In this document: positions 39,281 to 43,715 of the stretch, piece after piece
How positions within the stretch are numbered: the first letter of the stretch is position 1
How the letters are laid out: each line of letters starts with the position of its first letter
Assembly: GCA_002724635.1 (NCBI GenBank)
Contig: PBPM01000001.1
Span: 1-43,715, forward strand
DNA length: 43,715 bases
Origin: Rhodospirillaceae bacterium
GTDB taxonomy: Bacteria; Pseudomonadota; Alphaproteobacteria; UBA6615
Direction: 5' to 3'
Made by a program: the position numbers and the translations under genes
Notes under the pieces: model-generated
Databases searched by the model: none
Told to the model about the DNA's origin: nothing
The model's input: only the letters and a program-made list of their open reading frames with translations

Positions 39281-39622
39281 ATGTCCCGGAAGCTCGAGGA
39301 AAAGACACGCGTCGAAGTTCCCGAGGACAGGCTCGGCCACTACGATGTTCTGGTCGACAACGAGACCACGCGGATCACGTTCCACCGTATCGAGAAGGGG
39401 GAGTGTTCGGGCTGGCATAAGCATGAATATGACTATGTTGGTTATCACTTCGGCGACAGCGAGGTGCAGATCGAGCGCGGCGATGGCGATGCACCCTCTA
39501 CCATGGCCTCGAAGACCGGCGTCGCTACCTTCTACGAGGTCGGCGTCGGGTTCGAGCATAATGTGACGGTGTTGTCCGATGCCCCCTTGATCGCGCTCGA
39601 GATCGAGTACAAGAAGCCCTAG
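39281..39622 (+). CDS. Small cupin-domain protein, second of a tandem pair
   Basis: 113 residues, starting 18 bases after the first cupin stop with gtaggggaggcc as ribosome site. Same layout as its neighbour: MSRKLEEKTR start, GHYDVLVDNETTR, metal-ligand candidates His46, His48 and Asp51 (GWHKHEYDY), and His93 (GFEHNVTVL). The middle loop is longer and charged (ERGDGDAPSTM). Pairwise similarity and spacing indicate a local duplication and probably one transcript. Substrate unknown. The pair lies between dnaE and rpsB, which are often closer neighbours in related genomes. Confidence 0.85.
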   Translation: MSRKLEEKTRVEVPEDRLGHYDVLVDNETTRITFHRIEKGECSGWHKHEYDYVGYHFGDSEVQIERGDGDAPSTMASKTGVATFYEVGVGFEHNVTVLSDAPLIALEIEYKKP

Positions 39623-39691
39623 GTCCCGTCGTGGTCCGAAACTTCGATTAAGGCCTTGTCATCGGGCGATGATGCGGGTATCACCGCGCCG

Positions 39692-39710
39692 GCCCCGCGT
39701 TGCGCGGGGC
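39692..39710 (+). terminator. GC-rich hairpin between cupins and rpsB
   Basis: GCCCCGCG (39692-39699), loop TTG, CGCGGGGC (39703-39710): a perfect 8-base-pair stem followed by atatttc. It is 70 bases after the second cupin and could be its terminator, with a short T-run, or part of an rpsB leader. A second stem, GCCCC/GGGGC, lies further on, near 39770-39781. Confidence 0.4.
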
Positions 39711-39818
39711 ATATTTCACACGCAGACCTGCGGCAGGCGGACAGACATCCCCGCCCGTCGATCCGGTGCCCCTCGGGGCGGCAGTCTGCGGAGGCATAAC
39801 CGGTAAAGGAGAGAGACC

Positions 39819-40706
39819 ATGGCGGTCCCGACATTCACGATGCGCCAGCTTCTGGAGGCTGGCGTGCACTTTGGACACAATACCCGGCGCTGGAATCCGA
39901 AGATGGAGCCGTTCATCTTCGGCGTTCGCAACGGCATCCACATCATCGACCTGCAGCAGACTGTACCGATGCTCTATGCAGCGCTGAACGCCGCACGCAG
40001 CGTCGCGTCGGAGGGCGGCCGCGTGCTGTTCGTCGGCACGAAACGGGCAGCGAGCGACATCATTGCGGAATCCGCGCGCAAGTGCGGCCAGTACTACGTT
40101 AACCAGCGCTGGCTAGGCGGCATGCTGACCAACTGGACGACGATCTCGCAGTCGATCAAGACCCTGCGCGAGCTCGAGGAACAGCTTTCCGGTGAGGCTG
40201 CGCTCGGCCTTACCAAGAAGGAAACCTTGCAGCTGACCCGCCGTCGCGACAAGCTGGAGATGGCGCTTGGCGGCATCAAGGAGATGGGCGGGCGCCCGGA
40301 CCTCGTCGTGGTAATCGATACCAACAAGGAAGACATCGCGATCAAGGAAGCCAAGAAACTCGGCATTCCGGTGGTGGGGATCGTTGATTCCAACTCCAAC
40401 CCGACCCAAATCGACATGCCGATTCCGGGCAATGACGATGCGATGCGTGCGATTCAACTCTATTGCGATCTGTTTGCCGGAGCAGTCATCGACGGCCTGC
40501 AGCAGGATATGGCCGCGGCGGGTGTGGATATTGGTGCGGCCGAGGCCCCGCCGGTGGAAGCTGAGGTAGCTGCACAGGCTCCGGCCGAGGAAACCCCTGC
40601 TGACGAAGTTCCGGCTGAGGAAGCCCCGGCGGAAGTGGCACCTGCAGCGGCAGAAGCCGCGCCGGTCGAAGCCGCTGCCGAAGCGCCGGCCGAACCCGCC
40701 GCGTAA
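39819..40706 (+). CDS. rpsB: 30S ribosomal protein S2
   Basis: 295 residues, about 50 longer than E. coli S2. S2 binds the 30S head-body junction late in assembly. The core matches: [20 protein letters not shown] at the start, [57 protein letters not shown] and [20 protein letters not shown]. After about residue 240 the protein continues as a low-complexity Ala-Pro-Glu-Val tail ([18 protein letters not shown] and similar). A strong site aaaggagagag precedes the ATG. It is the first gene of rpsB-tsf-pyrH-frr-uppS; the 196-base upstream gap with hairpins may carry its promoter and leader. Confidence 0.98.
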   Translation: MAVPTFTMRQLLEAGVHFGHNTRRWNPKMEPFIFGVRNGIHIIDLQQTVPMLYAALNAARSVASEGGRVLFVGTKRAASDIIAESARKCGQYYVNQRWLGGMLTNWTTISQSIKTLRELEEQLSGEAALGLTKKETLQLTRRRDKLEMALGGIKEMGGRPDLVVVIDTNKEDIAIKEAKKLGIPVVGIVDSNSNPTQIDMPIPGNDDAMRAIQLYCDLFAGAVIDGLQQDMAAAGVDIGAAEAPPVEAEVAAQAPAEETPADEVPAEEAPAEVAPAAAEAAPVEAAAEAPAEPAA

Positions 40707-40764
40707 GGCAAATAACGTCAATATATTTGTAAGTTAGAACACAAGATTTAAGTGGAGAATCAGC

Positions 40765-41685
40765 ATGGCTGAGATCACGGCTGCTGCCGTCAAGGAACTG
40801 CGCGAGAAGTCCGGCGCGGGCATGATGGATTGCAAAACCGCGTTGACCGAGAATGACGGCGACCTAGAGGCAGCAGTCGACTGGCTGCGCAAGAAGGGCC
40901 TCTCGGCAGCGGATAAGAAGGCCGGACGGGCCGCGGCCGAAGGCCTCGTGGGTATGGCCGTTGACGGCAAGAACGGTGCTCTGGTCGAGGTGAATGCGGA
41001 GACTGACTTCGTCGCGCGCAACGAGATCTTTCAGGATTTCGTAGGCAAGGTGACACGGCTTGCGCTTGCGCACGGCGATGACGAGGCTGGATTGAAAGCG
41101 GCATCGGTGGACGGCGGTGCGTCGGTCGAAGACAGCGTCGTCGACTTGGTCGCAACAATCGGCGAAAATATCGGTTTTCGTCGCTCGACTGGGCTTTCAG
41201 TCGAGAATGGCGCCGTGGCCGGCTACGTCCACAATCAGGTGGCGCCGGGGCTCGGCAAAATTGGCGTGCTCGTCGCGCTGGAATCGACAGGCGATGCGGC
41301 GAAGCTCAACGAGCTCGGCCGCCACCTGGCGATGCACGTCGCGGCGGCCCAGCCGCAGTTCCTCGATGTCGCCTCCGTCGATGCTGGCGTTCTTGAGCGG
41401 GAGCGTGAGGTGCTGTCGGAGCAGGCGCGTGTGTCGGGCAAGCCCGAGGAGATCGTCGAGAAAATGGTGGAAGGCCGCCTGCGCAAGTTCTACGAAGAGG
41501 TAGTACTCAGCGAACAGACCTATGTGGTCGACGGTGAAACGAAGGTCTCGAAGGTTATTGAGGCGGCGACGCAGGAGATCGGGGCACCGGTCACGCTATC
41601 TGGCTTCGTGTGCTTCACGCTGGGCGAGGGGATCGAGCGCCGGGAAGAGGACTTCGCGGACGAGGTCGCGAAACTCGCCAACTAG
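40765..41685 (+). CDS. tsf: Translation elongation factor Ts
   Basis: 306 residues. EF-Ts is the nucleotide exchange factor for EF-Tu. The N-terminal UBA-like domain ([19 protein letters not shown]), the core motif [15 protein letters not shown] that inserts into EF-Tu, and the second core subdomain ([17 protein letters not shown]) are all present. The 58-base rpsB-tsf gap is A+T-rich, with tggaga as ribosome site. Standard partner of rpsB. Confidence 0.98.
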   Translation: MAEITAAAVKELREKSGAGMMDCKTALTENDGDLEAAVDWLRKKGLSAADKKAGRAAAEGLVGMAVDGKNGALVEVNAETDFVARNEIFQDFVGKVTRLALAHGDDEAGLKAASVDGGASVEDSVVDLVATIGENIGFRRSTGLSVENGAVAGYVHNQVAPGLGKIGVLVALESTGDAAKLNELGRHLAMHVAAAQPQFLDVASVDAGVLEREREVLSEQARVSGKPEEIVEKMVEGRLRKFYEEVVLSEQTYVVDGETKVSKVIEAATQEIGAPVTLSGFVCFTLGEGIERREEDFADEVAKLAN

Positions 41686-41717
41686 GCGGGAAAACGGCCG
41701 AACGGAACGGTAATCCG

Positions 41718-42443
41718 ATGGAAGGCACATCCGAGTTCAAGCGCGTTCTCCTGAAGGTTTCGGGGGAGGTGCTTATGGGTGAGGCTGAGTTCGGGCTCGA
41801 ACCCCATATGGTAGCGCGGATCGCCAACGATATTGCCGAAGTCCACAACGAGGGTATCGAGCTGTGCCTCGTCGTTGGCGGTGGCAACATCTTTCGCGGC
41901 GTGTCCGTAGCAGCACAGGGCATGGAGCGGGCGAACGCCGACTATATGGGCATGCTCGCCACTGTGATGAATGCGCTTGCGCTGCAGAGCGCGCTCGAGG
42001 CCTGCGAGGTGCCGACGCGGGTGCTCTCGGCGATTCCCATGTCGACGGTGTGCGAGCCCTATATACGGCGCCGCGCCGTGCGCCATATGGAAAAGGGCCG
42101 GGTGGTGATCTTCGCGGCGGGTACCGGCAACCCGTATTTCACGACCGATACCGCCGCAGCCTTGAGGGCGTCGGAAATGGGCTGCGACTGCTTGCTCAAG
42201 GGCACCAAGGTTGACGGCGTCTACGCGGCGGATCCTGAATTCGATCCGGACGCTGAGCGGTTCGATCAGCTGAGCCATTTCGACGTGCTGCAGCGCGATC
42301 TCAAGGTTATGGACGCGGCTGCGATTACGCTTTGTCGCGAGAACGATATTCCGATTCTGGTGTTTTCCATCCAAAATGCGGGCGAGGTGAACAGGGTGCT
42401 TCACGGCGAGGGCCGGTTCACAATTGTCAGGGGAGAGAAATAG
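41718..42443 (+). CDS. pyrH: UMP kinase
   Basis: 241 residues from ATG 41718; an open frame starting inside tsf is rejected. PyrH phosphorylates UMP to UDP as a hexamer in pyrimidine synthesis. It is an amino-acid-kinase-fold enzyme: [19 protein letters not shown] at the start, [27 protein letters not shown], and [22 protein letters not shown]-like nucleotide loop. The C-terminal [14 protein letters not shown] is also conserved. It directly precedes frr, whose GTG follows its stop without a gap. Confidence 0.98.
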   Translation: MEGTSEFKRVLLKVSGEVLMGEAEFGLEPHMVARIANDIAEVHNEGIELCLVVGGGNIFRGVSVAAQGMERANADYMGMLATVMNALALQSALEACEVPTRVLSAIPMSTVCEPYIRRRAVRHMEKGRVVIFAAGTGNPYFTTDTAAALRASEMGCDCLLKGTKVDGVYAADPEFDPDAERFDQLSHFDVLQRDLKVMDAAAITLCRENDIPILVFSIQNAGEVNRVLHGEGRFTIVRGEK

Positions 42444-42998
42444 GTGTCGGCTGACGAAAATGACCTCAAGCGCCGCATGGACGGCGCGATCGAGGCGCTT
42501 AAGCGCGAATTTGCGGGCCTACGAACGGGCCGCGCGTCGACCTCGTTGCTGGACATGGTTCAGGTGGATGCCTATGGCGCCAACATGCCTATGAACCAGG
42601 TTGCATCGGTGAGCCTGCCCGAGCCACGTCTGCTGACGGTTCAGGTCTGGGACGATGGCAATGTGAAGGCTGTGGAGAGGGCGATCATTGATTCCGAGCT
42701 CGGCCTGAACCCCCAGACCGAGGGCAACCTGATCCGCGTGCCGATCCCCGAGCTCAGCGAGGAACGCCGCGAGGAAATGACCAAGGTGGCGGCGAAGTAT
42801 GCCGAACAAGCGCGTGTCGCCGTTCGCAACGTGCGCCGCGACGGGATGGACGGTCTGAAGAAGCTCGAGAAGGACGGCGAGATTTCCAAGGACGAGCACC
42901 GGGCGCGCGGCGACGATATCCAGCAGATGACCGACGGTCATATTTCCAACATCGACGAACTGCTCGAAACCAAAGAGCAGGAGATCATGCAGGTCTGA
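42444..42998 (+). CDS. frr: Ribosome recycling factor
   Basis: 184 residues from GTG 42444, directly after the pyrH stop, with ggggagaga upstream inside pyrH. RRF splits post-termination ribosomes together with EF-G. The three-helix-bundle signature is clear: [20 protein letters not shown] at the start, [40 protein letters not shown], and the C-terminal helix with [19 protein letters not shown]. The GTG start may moderate translation relative to pyrH. Confidence 0.98.
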   Translation: MSADENDLKRRMDGAIEALKREFAGLRTGRASTSLLDMVQVDAYGANMPMNQVASVSLPEPRLLTVQVWDDGNVKAVERAIIDSELGLNPQTEGNLIRVPIPELSEERREEMTKVAAKYAEQARVAVRNVRRDGMDGLKKLEKDGEISKDEHRARGDDIQQMTDGHISNIDELLETKEQEIMQV

Positions 42999-43002
42999 CT
43001 CG

Positions 43003-43715
43003 ATGGCGGACGCCGCAGACGAGCGGGCGCCGGTTCCCGCGCATATCGCGATCATCATGGATGGCAACGGGCGCTGGGCCCGTGCGCGCGGCCTTCCGCG
43101 GACAGCCGGTCACGCGAAGGGCTCCGAGGCGGTTAAGCGGACGCTCGAGGCGTCCGTCCAACTGGGCGTGAAGTATCTCACCCTTTTTGGGTTCAGCTCG
43201 GAGAACTGGAACCGGCCCGACGGCGAAATCGGCGACCTGATGGGGCTGCTGCGCCGCTATCTGCACTCCGAGACGGCGGAGCTTCACAACCAGAACATTC
43301 GTATCCGGGTGATCGGGGACCGCGCGCGTTTCTCCGACGACATCGTGACCCTGATCGAGGGCGCAGAGAAAATGACGGCCGGCAACACCGGCCTGAACCT
43401 GACGGCGGCGCTCAGCTATGGCGGGCGTCAGGAGATCACGGAAGCCGCGCGCTCGATCGCACGGCAGGCAGCGAATGGTTCGCTGGGCCCAGAGAAGATC
43501 GACGAGGATCTGGTCGGCCGCAACCTGTGGACGTCCGACATGCCCGATCCCGATCTTATGATCCGGACCAGCAACGAGCAGCGCATCAGCAACTTCCTGC
43601 TGTGGCAGTGCGCCTATGCGGAGCTGGTCTTCGCCGATGTCCTCTGGCCAGACTTCGATCGCGGCCATCTCGAACAATGCATCGCCGAGTACAACCGGCG
43701 CGACCGGCGTTTCGG
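43003..43715 (+). CDS. uppS: Undecaprenyl diphosphate synthase (3' end outside the window)
   Basis: ATG at 43003, open to the last base (237 codons visible), five bases after frr. UppS adds isopentenyl units in cis to farnesyl diphosphate to make the C55 carrier for cell-wall precursors. Catalytic Asp20 is in IAIIMDGNGRWA, and the substrate-helix residues follow in FSSENWNRP. The distal motif reads IRTSNEQRISNFLLWQ, with Asn191 where most relatives have Gly. The visible end includes LVFADVLWPDFD. Only the extreme C-terminus is missing. rpsB-tsf-pyrH-frr-uppS is the standard order, with cdsA expected next. Confidence 0.97.
   Translation, partial: MADAADERAPVPAHIAIIMDGNGRWARARGLPRTAGHAKGSEAVKRTLEASVQLGVKYLTLFGFSSENWNRPDGEIGDLMGLLRRYLHSETAELHNQNIRIRVIGDRARFSDDIVTLIEGAEKMTAGNTGLNLTAALSYGGRQEITEAARSIARQAANGSLGPEKIDEDLVGRNLWTSDMPDPDLMIRTSNEQRISNFLLWQCAYAELVFADVLWPDFDRGHLEQCIAEYNRRDRRF

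Overview
The window is one piece of an alphaproteobacterial chromosome, most like Rhodospirillales-type genomes. This is inferred from gene order and protein style: tig-clpP-clpX-lon-hupB-tRNA-Val, a complete 14-gene nuoA-N operon running into birA-coaX-rnj-mce, the short prolyl-tRNA synthetase, a single LolC/E-type permease next to lolD and dnaE, and rpsB-tsf-pyrH-frr-uppS. The DNA is visibly G+C rich in most genes. No species is named because nothing in the sequence fixes it.

Layout. 1-5770: protein quality control and nucleoid genes (end of trigger factor, ClpP, ClpX, Lon, HU) and tRNA-Val. 5771-9773: an accessory pocket between two tRNA genes, with a two-domain OsmC-like protein, a convergent luciferase-like flavin monooxygenase and a divergent HSL-type esterase. 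9774-9851: tRNA-Asp, followed by a repeat-rich gene-free stretch. 10218-24315: complex I, nuoA to nuoN, all on the plus strand and tightly packed. 24312-28245: birA, coaX, RNase J, methylmalonyl-CoA epimerase and a small DUF1467 membrane protein in the same direction. 28242-31430: a second accessory pocket (CHR-type transporter, DNA-3-methyladenine glycosylase I, an A+T-richer NCS2 purine permease). 31899-38843: proS, lolC/E, lolD, dnaE. 38933-39622: a tandem pair of small cupins. 39819-43715: rpsB, tsf, pyrH, frr and the start of uppS, which runs off the window.

How it works together. Most of the window is housekeeping: proteolysis, respiration with NADH:quinone oxidoreductase, cofactor attachment and CoA synthesis, RNA turnover, propionate-type carbon entry, lipoprotein sorting, replication, translation and the first committed step toward the undecaprenyl carrier. 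Non-core material sits in three places: between the two tRNAs, between DUF1467 and proS, and between dnaE and rpsB. I found no CRISPR array, transposase, integrase, toxin-antitoxin pair or recognisable defence locus, and no clear new multi-gene system. The observations most worth checking are the tRNA-Asp repeat cluster (possible scar of an integrative element), the two-domain OsmC protein with cysteines only in its second half, the tandem cupins, a heat-shock-type promoter before clpP, and several palindromes before clpX, lon and nuoA. Promoters and operators were read by eye and are candidates only.
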